Part shown: positions 14,359-22,426 of the stretch, piece by piece
How positions within the stretch are numbered: the stretch's first letter is position 1
Layout: each line of letters starts with the position of its first letter
DNA from: Terriglobia bacterium
GTDB lineage: Bacteria > Acidobacteriota > Terriglobia > Terriglobales > Acidobacteriaceae
Assembly: GCA_021325035.1 (NCBI GenBank)
Contig: JAJPHW010000028.1
Span: 1-38,613, forward strand
Direction of reading: 5' to 3'
Length of the DNA: 38,613 nucleotides
The notes under the pieces: model-generated
Told to the model about the DNA's origin: nothing
What the model saw: the letters and a program-made list of their open reading frames with translations, nothing else
Database searches by the model: none
Position numbers and translations under genes: made by a program

Positions 14359-16593
14359 GTGCCGCGAATCCTTTTCCATCATCTGCGGACCAAACTACTC
14401 GTGTCCATGCTAGGAGTAGTCTGTCTGCTCACGGCCGCCGTGCTCGTCATGGTACAGGCGAAAATGCGGGCGCACGTCCGCGAAGATCTAGTCTCCGATC
14501 TGCGTGCAGAATCCGCGGTCAATGCCGATTTTGTGCGCATGCGCAGAGAACAGACGCAGCAAAGTGCCGCCATGATTGCTGACCAGCCCAGCCTCAAGGC
14601 GCTGATGTCCACCAACGATCCGCTGACCGTCCAGGACGGCTCCGAACCTTTTCTGGAATCAAGCGGCGCTGATTTGCTGATTCTTGAAAATGCCGGTGGA
14701 AAAATTCTTGCTTCTCACTCGCGCATTGGCACTCCCATGGAAGCCTCCGAAGGCTTAATGCAGGTTTCGCGAGGTGAGCAGGATTGGTGGTTTACCGGCG
14801 GTCATCTTTACGACGTAAGTTTTGTGCCGATTATCGCGGGCGCGGGTTCTCACAACCGCGTATTGGGAAGACTCGCTCTGGGACGCGATCTGGGCGGGCA
14901 ATCACTCTTGCACAATATGGCCTTTGGAGAGGCTGAGTATGCCGTCGAACGCCATGGAACGGTGTGGCTCAGTTCTTTAAAGCCGGACTCAACCCACGAC
15001 TTTACTTCTTTTCTGCAAGATGGGACCTGGATTCAAGGCGAGGTTCGCGATCTCGATCTAGGTGGCGAACGCTATCTGGCAAACTATGTCGAATTGGCCG
15101 GAGATCATCCGGTCCGGTTGTATTGCCTGGAATCATTTGATCAGGCGACAACCTTCTTGCGGTCTTTGCATCAGGCATTGGCGATTCTTGGCGCACTGGC
15201 GGTGATTGCTGGAGCGCTATTGGCGTTTGTCATCTCACGGCAGATTACGCGGCCTCTGGAACGACTGGCCTCGGGCACGCAGCGCTTGAAGCAAGGGGAT
15301 TTCGAGTTTCAGATTCCGGTCCAGGGCGCGGACGAGGTCGCCGAACTCACGCGCGCCTTCGATGAAATGCGGAACAGCTTGCGTCAATCACGCGACAGCT
15401 TGCTACGCTCTGCTCGTTTGGAAGCTGTGGGCAGATTGGCGGGTGGCGTGGCCCACGACTTCAACAATCTGGTGATGATTATTAAAGGTTATAGCGATCT
15501 CCTGCTCGATACCGCAACGCCGGAAGCACGAGGCCATATCGAAGAAATCAAGAATGCCGGAGACCGGGCAAGTGCTCTAACGCGCCAGCTCCTCGCTTTT
15601 AGCCGTAAACAGGTGCTGGAACCGCAAGTTCTTGATCCGAATCAATCTGTCTGCAACATGGTGAAAATGCTTCGCATTTTGATTGGTGAAGACATCGAAC
15701 TGGTCACGAATTTCTCCGAGCAGATTGGGCGGGTGCTCGCCGATCCCGGACAACTTGAGCAGGTCGTCATGAACCTTGCCGTCAATGCACGCGATGCCAT
15801 GCCCGATGGCGGGAAACTCATCCTCGAAACGCAGCCCTGCACGCTTGACGAGCAATATGCTGCCACTCATACCGAAGTTACGCCGGGTCCCGCCGTCATG
15901 ATTGCAGTGACCGACACGGGCTGTGGCATGAGCAAAGATATTCTGGCGCATATTTTTGAGCCATTCTTTACTACGAAAGAAGCGGGCAAAGGAACTGGCT
16001 TGGGACTCGCCACGGTTTACGGAATCGTTAAACAGAGCAAGGGGCACATCTCGGTTTATAGCGAGTTAGGGCGCGGCACGACCTTTAAGGTTTATTTGCC
16101 GGCGCTCGCGAATTCGACGCAAGTCACTGCGCCAGCAAAGACGAGTTCGGCGCCCAAAGGCGCAGGCACCATTTTGTTGGTGGAAGACGAACCGGCGCTT
16201 CGCGTACTGGCGATGGAGTCACTGAAGAGGCTTGGGTATGAAGTTTTATCTGCCAAGGATGGAGTTGAGGCCCTGAAAGTGACGGACCAACATCCCGGCC
16301 AGATTGATGTCGTGGTAACGGACGTAGTCATGCCAAGAATGGGCGGTCCCGAACTAATAGAAAAGCTGCGCGAGAAAAAAGATGGGTTTGGCGTGATATT
16401 TATGTCCGGATATACAGAAACAGCCGCGCTCGAAAATGCCATGATCGCCCCGGATGCCTGCTTGCTCAACAAGCCATTCGCTTCAGAAGTGCTGGCGCAA
16501 AAGATACGCGAAGTGCAGGACGCTCGAACTCGTAATTCTGCATCACCCAATGCCAGGGCAGCCGTTGCCGGACAATCCAACGGCCTGAGCTGA
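14359..16593 (+). CDS. Membrane hybrid sensor histidine kinase (sensor-HAMP-HisKA-HATPase-receiver)
   Basis: Inner-membrane signal transducer. TM1 (about 13-33), an extracytoplasmic sensing domain of roughly 230 residues that I cannot classify with certainty (Cache-like is possible), TM2 (about 272-292), and HAMP (RQITRPLERLASGTQRLKQG). HisKA follows with the phosphorylated H366 in GGVAHDFNNLVM, then HATPase with N, G1 and G2 boxes (NARDAMPDG, DTGCGMS, GKGTGLGLATVYG). The C-terminal receiver has LLVEDEPALR and the phospho-acceptor D655 in VVTDVVMPRMGG. There is no HPt domain, so phosphate must pass to a separate protein not seen in the window, or the receiver is an internal brake. Start is GTG at 14359; AGGGG lies unusually close before it. 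It is followed by the efflux operon. Confidence 0.9.
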   Translation: MPRILFHHLRTKLLVSMLGVVCLLTAAVLVMVQAKMRAHVREDLVSDLRAESAVNADFVRMRREQTQQSAAMIADQPSLKALMSTNDPLTVQDGSEPFLESSGADLLILENAGGKILASHSRIGTPMEASEGLMQVSRGEQDWWFTGGHLYDVSFVPIIAGAGSHNRVLGRLALGRDLGGQSLLHNMAFGEAEYAVERHGTVWLSSLKPDSTHDFTSFLQDGTWIQGEVRDLDLGGERYLANYVELAGDHPVRLYCLESFDQATTFLRSLHQALAILGALAVIAGALLAFVISRQITRPLERLASGTQRLKQGDFEFQIPVQGADEVAELTRAFDEMRNSLRQSRDSLLRSARLEAVGRLAGGVAHDFNNLVMIIKGYSDLLLDTATPEARGHIEEIKNAGDRASALTRQLLAFSRKQVLEPQVLDPNQSVCNMVKMLRILIGEDIELVTNFSEQIGRVLADPGQLEQVVMNLAVNARDAMPDGGKLILETQPCTLDEQYAATHTEVTPGPAVMIAVTDTGCGMSKDILAHIFEPFFTTKEAGKGTGLGLATVYGIVKQSKGHISVYSELGRGTTFKVYLPALANSTQVTAPAKTSSAPKGAGTILLVEDEPALRVLAMESLKRLGYEVLSAKDGVEALKVTDQHPGQIDVVVTDVVMPRMGGPELIEKLREKKDGFGVIFMSGYTETAALENAMIAPDACLLNKPFASEVLAQKIREVQDARTRNSASPNARAAVAGQSNGLS

Positions 16594-16634
16594 TTTTCAG
16601 GTTCTCAACCGCCAACCCCGATTTCCTCATCAAA

Positions 16635-16664
16635 TTGCCTTAAGATGAATGAATTCATCCTATT
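16635..16664 (+). promoter_or_regulatory. Palindromic candidate operator upstream of the efflux operon
   Basis: GATGAAT (16644-16650) and ATTCATC (16653-16659) form a 16-bp palindrome with a 2-bp centre. It lies between a possible -35 TTGCCT (16635-16640) and a weak -10 CCTATT (16659-16664), spacing 18. This is the size and position expected for a MarR- or TetR-type repressor site, the usual control of EmrAB-like pumps, but no such repressor gene is in the window. Confidence 0.5.
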
Positions 16665-16778
16665 CGCGTGCTTCTCGCGAATGGTTTGCATCCGGCGGCA
16701 ACTTGTTGTAATCCATATATTTTTGGCGTCATCGCCCACAAAGAGCAACAGACGAAGATTTCGTTCGAGAAAACCAAT

Positions 16779-18236
16779 TTGAAACTCAGAAATTCATTGT
16801 TGATCTTACGGAAATTACTGATTTTTACAGGCTTAGGCGCTTCTTTCGCCGCCGGGCAGTCTATGCCAAATGCGCCCAGCGCATCAGGCTTGCCGGCCAG
16901 CAATAGCTTCAATCTCGGCCAATATACGGGCAGCGTACCCGAAGGGAAGGCAACTGGCCAGGTATTGCAGTTGTCCTTTCTGGACGCAATGGAACGTGGG
17001 CTGCGCAACAACCTGGGCTTGCTCATTCAAAGCGACAACACCTTGAATGCTCGCGGCGAAAAGTGGAAAGAGTTGAGCAATCTGCTGCCGAATGTTTCCG
17101 CTTCGGTCACGCAAAGCGCAGAGCAGATTGACTTGGCGGCATTAGGTTTTCGCATCAAGGCGCCGGGTTTTCCATCCGTGATTGGTCCCATCGGAGTTTT
17201 CCAGAGCGGCATATATCTCCAACAAACAGTCTTCGATCTTCACCAGTTTGATAAAACACGCAGCGCGCGGGCCAATGAAGAAGTGGCCAAACTGAATTAC
17301 AAAGATGCACGCGACTTGGTGGTTCTGGCGACATTGAATGCGTATTTGCAGTCAGTCTCCTACGAAGCGACGGTGGAGACTTCGCAAGCGGACGTAGATA
17401 CTGCGCAAGCCCTCTACGACAAAGCGGCCGATCAGCAAAAGGCCGGGGTTAGTCCGGCAATTGACACTTTGCGTGCGCGGGTCGAACTGCAAACCCGGCA
17501 ACAGCGGCTGATCGCTGCCAAAAATAATTTTGCCAAGCAGAAACTGACGTTGGCACGGGTGATTGGATTGCCCAGCGGGCAGGAATTTGAGCTGACGGAC
17601 AAAGCGCCGTATTCTCCCCTGACCCCGGACACGCTCGATCAGGCGTTACAGCGCGCTTACACTTCCCGCTCTGACTATCTGGCTGCGGTGCAGCAACTGC
17701 GGGCGGCGCAGTTGGCGCGGCGGGCAGCGACCGAAGAGCATTACCCCACTCTGGGAATTGCTGGAGATTACGGGGATGCCGGTGTGAATGTGGGCAACTC
17801 CCACGGAGTGTTCCAGGTCGGCGCGACGCTTACCATCCCTATTTTTGCCGGCGGAAAGACGCATGGAGATGTACTTGAAGCCGAAGCTGCATTGCGACAA
17901 AGCCGGCAGCAGCTGGAAAATCTCCGCGCGCAAATTGACTACGATGTTCGCTCCACCATGCTCGATCTGCAATCCGCTGCCGAGCAAGTAGAAGTGGCAC
18001 GTAGCTCGGTGGACTTGGCAAAGGAAACTTTGGCGCAGGCCCGCGACCGGTTTGCCGCGGGCGTCACCGACAACCTGGAAGTCGTGCAAGCGCAGGACTC
18101 GGTTGCCTCGGCAAATGAAGCTTATATCTCAAGTTTGTACGCACACAATCTGGCAAAAGTCGCGTTGGCGCGTGCCACCGGTTTTGCCGAAGAGGGTGTG
18201 AGACTTTATCTGCAAAGCGCACAACAAGGCAAATAA
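16779..18236 (+). CDS. TolC-family outer-membrane efflux channel
   Basis: Outer-membrane channel of the tripartite efflux pump encoded by the next two genes. The body shows two similar helical halves typical of TolC/OEP proteins: first half with NNLGLLIQSDNTLNARGEKW and long coiled helices, second half with LATLNAYL-type helices and repeated QARDRFAAGVTDNLEVVQAQ ending SSLYAHNLAKVALARATG. The signal peptide is best explained by the TTG start at 16779, giving MKLRNSLLILRKLLIFTG then GASFAAGQS. The frame is open back to GTG 16668, but residues before 16779 are not signal-like and would lie on top of the probable promoter. It ends 1 bp before emrA, so the three genes form one operon. Confidence 0.88.
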   Translation: MKLRNSLLILRKLLIFTGLGASFAAGQSMPNAPSASGLPASNSFNLGQYTGSVPEGKATGQVLQLSFLDAMERGLRNNLGLLIQSDNTLNARGEKWKELSNLLPNVSASVTQSAEQIDLAALGFRIKAPGFPSVIGPIGVFQSGIYLQQTVFDLHQFDKTRSARANEEVAKLNYKDARDLVVLATLNAYLQSVSYEATVETSQADVDTAQALYDKAADQQKAGVSPAIDTLRARVELQTRQQRLIAAKNNFAKQKLTLARVIGLPSGQEFELTDKAPYSPLTPDTLDQALQRAYTSRSDYLAAVQQLRAAQLARRAATEEHYPTLGIAGDYGDAGVNVGNSHGVFQVGATLTIPIFAGGKTHGDVLEAEAALRQSRQQLENLRAQIDYDVRSTMLDLQSAAEQVEVARSSVDLAKETLAQARDRFAAGVTDNLEVVQAQDSVASANEAYISSLYAHNLAKVALARATGFAEEGVRLYLQSAQQGK

Positions 18237-18237
18237 T

Positions 18238-19503
18238 ATGGCCCAGACGACAGAAACACCGACACAAGAAGCTCCAACAACCGGCCAACAGACGCCACTA
18301 CCATCCTCCGAGCGCGATCTGCGCCGGACTCCACCCAAAGCTGCAAATCCACGATTGCGCTTGTTTCTGATCATCGGCGCGGTGGTTTTGGTTGTGGGAG
18401 GAATACTGCTCTGGTTACACCTCTCGAGTTATGAATCCACCGACGATGCGCAGATTGACGGACACCTCAACCCGATCAGTACGCGGGTAAACGGCCACGT
18501 GACAAAGTTATTGGTCAATGACAATCAATATGTGGATGCAGGTACGCCACTGATTCAAATCGATCCCACCGATTATCAAGTCGCGCTCGACAACGCAAAA
18601 GCAGAATACGAAGACGCGCTGGCCAATGCTCGCGCCGCCCAAGCCAATGTTCCCGTCACGACGGTGAGCACCGGCAGCCAGATTTCCGGAGCTTCTGCGG
18701 ATGTTCAAAATTCTCAGGCGGGCATCGGCGCTGCAAAACAACAATACGATGCGGCCAAAGCGCAGCTAGTCCAGGCCCAAGCCAACAATGTGAAGGCGCA
18801 GAATGATCTTGTCCGCTACAAGCAACTCGTGGACAAACAAGAAATTTCACAGCAGCAGTATGATCAGGCCGTAGCTTCGGCGCAAGCGGATGCGGCCGCC
18901 GTAGAAGCGGCCCGCGCTTCGGCTGCTGCCGCCGAGCAGCAGGTCGTGCAGGCGCAAAGCCGCTTGGCGTCTTCAGAGGCAAATTTGCGTTCTGCGCAAA
19001 CTGCGCCCCAGCAAGTGACTGCTGTCCGTGCCCGTGCCGACGCCGCCCAGGCGGAGGTACTGAGCAAGAAAGCAGCCTTGGATCAGGCGCAACTCAATCT
19101 GCAATACACGCAAATCCTCGCGCCGGTCAGCGGAATCGTTACCAATCGCACGGTGGAAGTGGGGCAAAACGTCTCCATCGGTCAGGAGATGATGAAGCTT
19201 ATCAATCTCGACGATATCTGGGTCACGGCCAACTTTAAGGAAACTCAACTCCGGCATATGCAAGCCGGGCAGCCGGTGGAAATCTACGTGGATTCCAATG
19301 GCAAGACCTACAAAGGCCACGTGCAGAGCATTTCCGGAGCGAGCGGCGCCGTGACTAGTCTGCTGCCGCCGGAAAATGCGACAGGCAACTACGTCAAAGT
19401 TGTGCAGAGAATTCCAGTGAAAATTATTTTTGACGCGGGTGAAACCCGCGAGCACGTGCTGCGTCCCGGCATGTCGGTGGAACCCAAGGTCCAGATTAAA
19501 TGA
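18238..19503 (+). CDS. emrA: HlyD/EmrA-family membrane fusion protein
   Basis: Periplasmic adaptor joining the MFS pump to the TolC channel. A cytoplasmic proline-rich tail (1-37) precedes one TM segment (about 41-61, LFLIIGAVVLVVGGILLWLH). Then come the biotinyl-lipoyl strand STDDAQIDGHLNPISTRVNG, a long alanine- and glutamine-rich alpha-helical hairpin (about 115-280), the second lipoyl half (ILAPVSGIVTNRTVEVGQNV), and a beta-barrel ending near PGMSVEPKVQIK. The 421-residue length suits EmrA with a slightly extended N-terminus. Its stop codon overlaps the start of emrB in an ATGA, showing translational coupling. Substrate is unknown. Confidence 0.92.
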   Translation: MAQTTETPTQEAPTTGQQTPLPSSERDLRRTPPKAANPRLRLFLIIGAVVLVVGGILLWLHLSSYESTDDAQIDGHLNPISTRVNGHVTKLLVNDNQYVDAGTPLIQIDPTDYQVALDNAKAEYEDALANARAAQANVPVTTVSTGSQISGASADVQNSQAGIGAAKQQYDAAKAQLVQAQANNVKAQNDLVRYKQLVDKQEISQQQYDQAVASAQADAAAVEAARASAAAAEQQVVQAQSRLASSEANLRSAQTAPQQVTAVRARADAAQAEVLSKKAALDQAQLNLQYTQILAPVSGIVTNRTVEVGQNVSIGQEMMKLINLDDIWVTANFKETQLRHMQAGQPVEIYVDSNGKTYKGHVQSISGASGAVTSLLPPENATGNYVKVVQRIPVKIIFDAGETREHVLRPGMSVEPKVQIK

Positions 19504-21089
19504 GTTCGGCAAGCCTGACCATGGACGCGATGCCTGAATCGCGTCCAGCAATCAATCCCTGGATTATTGCCGTCGTCGTCACCATGGCTACGTTTATGGA
19601 GGTGCTGGATACCAGCATCGCCAACGTTGCCTTACCCCACATCGCCGGCAATCTTTCTGCCGGAACCGACGAAAGCACATGGGTGCTCACGTCATATCTC
19701 GTTTCTAACGCCATCGTGCTTCCGCTCAGCGGATGGATCTCATCCATCATTGGCCGCAAGCGTTTTTACATGACTTGCGTTGCCATTTTTACAATTAGCT
19801 CATTTCTTTGCGGCATTGCTCCTAATCTCGGCATGTTGATTTTTTTCCGCGTGCTGCAAGGTGCGGGCGGAGGCGGGTTACAGCCCAGCGAACAATCCAT
19901 TCTTGCCGATACATTTCCTCCAGCAAAACGTGGCATGGCTTTTGCGGTGTACGGTCTTGCAGTTGTCATGGCCCCAGCCATCGGGCCCACTCTCGGTGGG
20001 TGGATTACCGATAACTACAACTGGCGCTGGATTTTCTTTATCAACATCCCCGTGGGAATGCTCTCCCTGCTGTTGACGTCACGCCTGATTCAAGATCCGG
20101 CGAATGTCGTAAGAAAAAAATTCTCAGAAATGAAAGTGGACTATGTTGGCCTGGGCTTCCTCGCGCTTGGCCTTGGAACCTTGCAAGTCATCCTCGATAA
20201 GGGCCAGCGCGACGACTGGTTTGAGTCCCACTTTATTCTGACGCTCGCAGTTATTTCGGCTGCGGCATTGATTTTCACGCTTTTCTGGGAGTGGAAGCAC
20301 AAAGATCCGATCATTGATTTGCACCTGTTCAAAGATCGGACTTTCGCGATGGCCAACCTGATGATGTTTATGGTTGGTTTTACGCTTCTCTCGAGTACGT
20401 TGTTGTTGCCGCAATTCACGCAGACATTGCTCGGCTACACAGCTGAACGCGCAGGCGAAGCGCTTACTCCTGGCGGCTTGACGTTGGTGGTGCTGATGCC
20501 GCTCGTCGGCTTTTTGCTCACGCGCTATGATCCGCGGCGCCTGGTTGTATTTGGATTCATTTCGGTCTCTACATCATTGTTTTTTATGACGCACTTCAAT
20601 CTTGATGTGGATTTCCGCACGCTGACGATTGCCCGTATGCTCCAGGCCGGCGGCTTGGGTTTCTTGTTCGTGCCCATCAACACCATGGCTTACAGTTATT
20701 TGCCGCGAAATAAAAACAACAACGCTTCTGGTTTGATCAACCTTTCGCGCAACATTGGCGGCAGCGTCGGAATTTCTGTGGTTACCACCATGCTGGAACG
20801 GCGCACCCAGCATCATCTGGTGAACATGTCGAGCCATCTTTCTCCTGCCAATCCGAATATGCAGCGCACGTTGCAAGGCATGTCGCAAGCGCTTCAGGCT
20901 CGCGGCTTTTCATCGCCGGATGCCATGCACCGCGCTTACATGCTCATGCAGAATACCGTTTTCCGCCAAGCTGCCATGCTCGCCTACATTGATAATTTCT
21001 GGATGTTGGCAATTGGGATCCTATGCATGGTTCCCCTCGTGTTCCTCATGAAGCGGCCACAGGCAGGCGGAAGCATCGCTGTCCATTAG
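19500..21089 (+). CDS. emrB: DHA2-family MFS drug:H+ antiporter (EmrB/QacA type)
   Basis: Inner-membrane proton-driven exporter with 14 predicted transmembrane helices. The DHA2 motif D1 is visible in helix 1 (ATFMEVLDTSIANVALPHIA), motif A after helix 2 (GWISSIIGRKRFY), motif B in helix 4 (FFRVLQGAGGGGLQPSEQS) and motif C in helix 5 (VVMAPAIGPTLGGWI). The 529-residue length is normal for EmrB. It overlaps emrA by 4 bp. With TolC and EmrA it should pump hydrophobic toxicants across both membranes. The cytidylate-kinase-like gene follows 29 bp downstream and could share the transcript. Confidence 0.93.
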   Translation: MSSASLTMDAMPESRPAINPWIIAVVVTMATFMEVLDTSIANVALPHIAGNLSAGTDESTWVLTSYLVSNAIVLPLSGWISSIIGRKRFYMTCVAIFTISSFLCGIAPNLGMLIFFRVLQGAGGGGLQPSEQSILADTFPPAKRGMAFAVYGLAVVMAPAIGPTLGGWITDNYNWRWIFFINIPVGMLSLLLTSRLIQDPANVVRKKFSEMKVDYVGLGFLALGLGTLQVILDKGQRDDWFESHFILTLAVISAAALIFTLFWEWKHKDPIIDLHLFKDRTFAMANLMMFMVGFTLLSSTLLLPQFTQTLLGYTAERAGEALTPGGLTLVVLMPLVGFLLTRYDPRRLVVFGFISVSTSLFFMTHFNLDVDFRTLTIARMLQAGGLGFLFVPINTMAYSYLPRNKNNNASGLINLSRNIGGSVGISVVTTMLERRTQHHLVNMSSHLSPANPNMQRTLQGMSQALQARGFSSPDAMHRAYMLMQNTVFRQAAMLAYIDNFWMLAIGILCMVPLVFLMKRPQAGGSIAVH

Positions 21090-21118
21090 ACATTTCTTTT
21101 GATTAAAATAGGGGCGGC

Positions 21119-21790
21119 ATGTATAGCGTAATCACGGTCGAACGGGAATTTGGCTGCGGCGGCGGCGAGATCGCGGCAAAGCTCGCCCAGCGTTTGCAAT
21201 GGAAACTCTGGGACCAGGCCCTGACCGAAGAGATCGCCAAGCTCGCTGACGTGGATTGCGCAGCGGTGGAAAAAAAACAGGAAAAGATTGACAGCACCTT
21301 CCATCGCTTGGCGAAAATCTTCTGGCGCGGCAGCTATGAAGGCGCGGTAAAGACCGGAGCCGAGTTCTTCGACGCGGACTGCATGGTAGAAATGGGTGGG
21401 CAGGTCATGCAAAGGGCGGCGGCCGAAGGAAAGTGTGTAATTGTCGGACGCGGCGCGCCTTATTTTTTGCGGGAGCATCCTGACGCCTTCCACGTTTTTT
21501 TGTATGCCCCTTACGCCGAAAAATTACGCCGGCTGCGCGAAAACGGCAGCCGGATTCCGGGCAATCCCGAAACTCTACTAAATACCGTGGACCGCGACCG
21601 CATTGCCTTTGTGAAGCGCTATTTCAATGCGGACTGGCCCACGCGTTCGCTCTATCACTTGATGGTGAATACGGCGGTTGGCGACGAAATTGTTATTACA
21701 ACAATTCTCGAAGCCATGCGTTCGCTCGAGCGCAAACCGACGCAAACCCTGACCAGTTTCCCCCACCAGGGCGAACAAGCCAGCGTGTAA
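21119..21790 (+). CDS. Cytidylate kinase-like P-loop protein
   Basis: A 223-residue member of the cytidylate-kinase-like family (AAA_26 group) found in many bacteria outside the normal cmk locus. The N-terminus YSVITVEREFGCGGGEIAAK carries the variant P-loop, here rich in glycine without the usual GKS/T. A mobile lid-like Arg segment (VDRDRIAFVKRYFNADW) and the GRGAPYFLRE strand follow. True CMP kinases phosphorylate CMP/dCMP; these relatives have uncertain substrates. AGGGGCGGC precedes the ATG at 21119. It lies 29 bp after emrB and converges with the cupredoxin gene, 3 bp between stops. Confidence 0.82.
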   Translation: MYSVITVEREFGCGGGEIAAKLAQRLQWKLWDQALTEEIAKLADVDCAAVEKKQEKIDSTFHRLAKIFWRGSYEGAVKTGAEFFDADCMVEMGGQVMQRAAAEGKCVIVGRGAPYFLREHPDAFHVFLYAPYAEKLRRLRENGSRIPGNPETLLNTVDRDRIAFVKRYFNADWPTRSLYHLMVNTAVGDEIVITTILEAMRSLERKPTQTLTSFPHQGEQASV

Positions 21791-21793
21791 ATT

Positions 21794-22381
21794 TCATTTC
21801 GTGAGTGTGAAATCAGCCTTGCCGCTCCCCGCGACGTTGACGGGCTTGGTTTGTGACTTCGCACCTTCGTGCCATGCGACCACGCTATAAGCGCCATCCG
21901 GGACGTTGTCGATCTTGTAATTCCCCTCATCATCGGTCAGGGCGAAATAGGGTGTCGGCACCACAACGATGTAGCCAGTCATCTCTGGGTGCACATTGCA
22001 TAACAGCGGGACCGCACCCACAGTGTCGAACTTGAAGGCGCGCTTCTCGTTTTGCGGCCAGGTACCGAGATTATGCGCAAGCTTCTTGTTGCCCCCGATG
22101 GAGGGCCAGAAAACGTTGTGCGCGACACTGTCGCTGTTCAGAAATTCCACGGTGCTGCCCTGCTGTACCGGAAGAATGTGCGGCTGGAACATCAATCGCC
22201 TTTGTGCCATCACCGGGTGCTCCTCCGTAGCGGAAAAAGTTTTTCCGCTGATCGCATCCACGTAAACGACCGACGCTCCCGAAACTCCCGTGACCTTGCC
22301 GCTAAGTGTGGCGGCGCTGGCAGGCAAGCTCATCATTGCCGCTATCGCCATCGCCACTATTAAAATTAAACTGCGTATCAT
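21794..22381 (-). CDS. Exported cupredoxin with carboxypeptidase-regulatory-like domain
   Basis: Periplasmic or exported type-1 copper protein. A signal peptide occupies 1-23 (MIRSLILIVAMAIAAMMSLP, cut near ASA). The copper ligands are in the classic order: H88 in DSVAHNVFWP, then C128, H131 and M134 in LLCNVHPEMTG. The tail YFALTDDEGNYKIDNVPDG to YSVVAWHEG looks like a carboxypeptidase-regulatory-like (CarboxypepD_reg) beta sandwich, so the protein may be a fold fused around or after the copper site. It is the last gene of the three-gene minus-strand unit with the haem-motif barrel 45 bp upstream. Electron transfer to or from the cytochromes is inferred from context only. Confidence 0.85.
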   Translation of the reverse strand: MIRSLILIVAMAIAAMMSLPASAATLSGKVTGVSGASVVYVDAISGKTFSATEEHPVMAQRRLMFQPHILPVQQGSTVEFLNSDSVAHNVFWPSIGGNKKLAHNLGTWPQNEKRAFKFDTVGAVPLLCNVHPEMTGYIVVVPTPYFALTDDEGNYKIDNVPDGAYSVVAWHEGAKSQTKPVNVAGSGKADFTLTK

Positions 22382-22426
22382 TTTTCTCTCCTCGTCATTT
22401 CCTATTTGTGATTTCTTCCCTGCGCA

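Noticed and set aside
16668-16778. N-terminal extension of TolC from GTG 16668
   Set aside because: The extra 37 residues are not signal-like and their DNA lies on or next to the probable promoter; the TTG at 16779 gives a good signal peptide at once.
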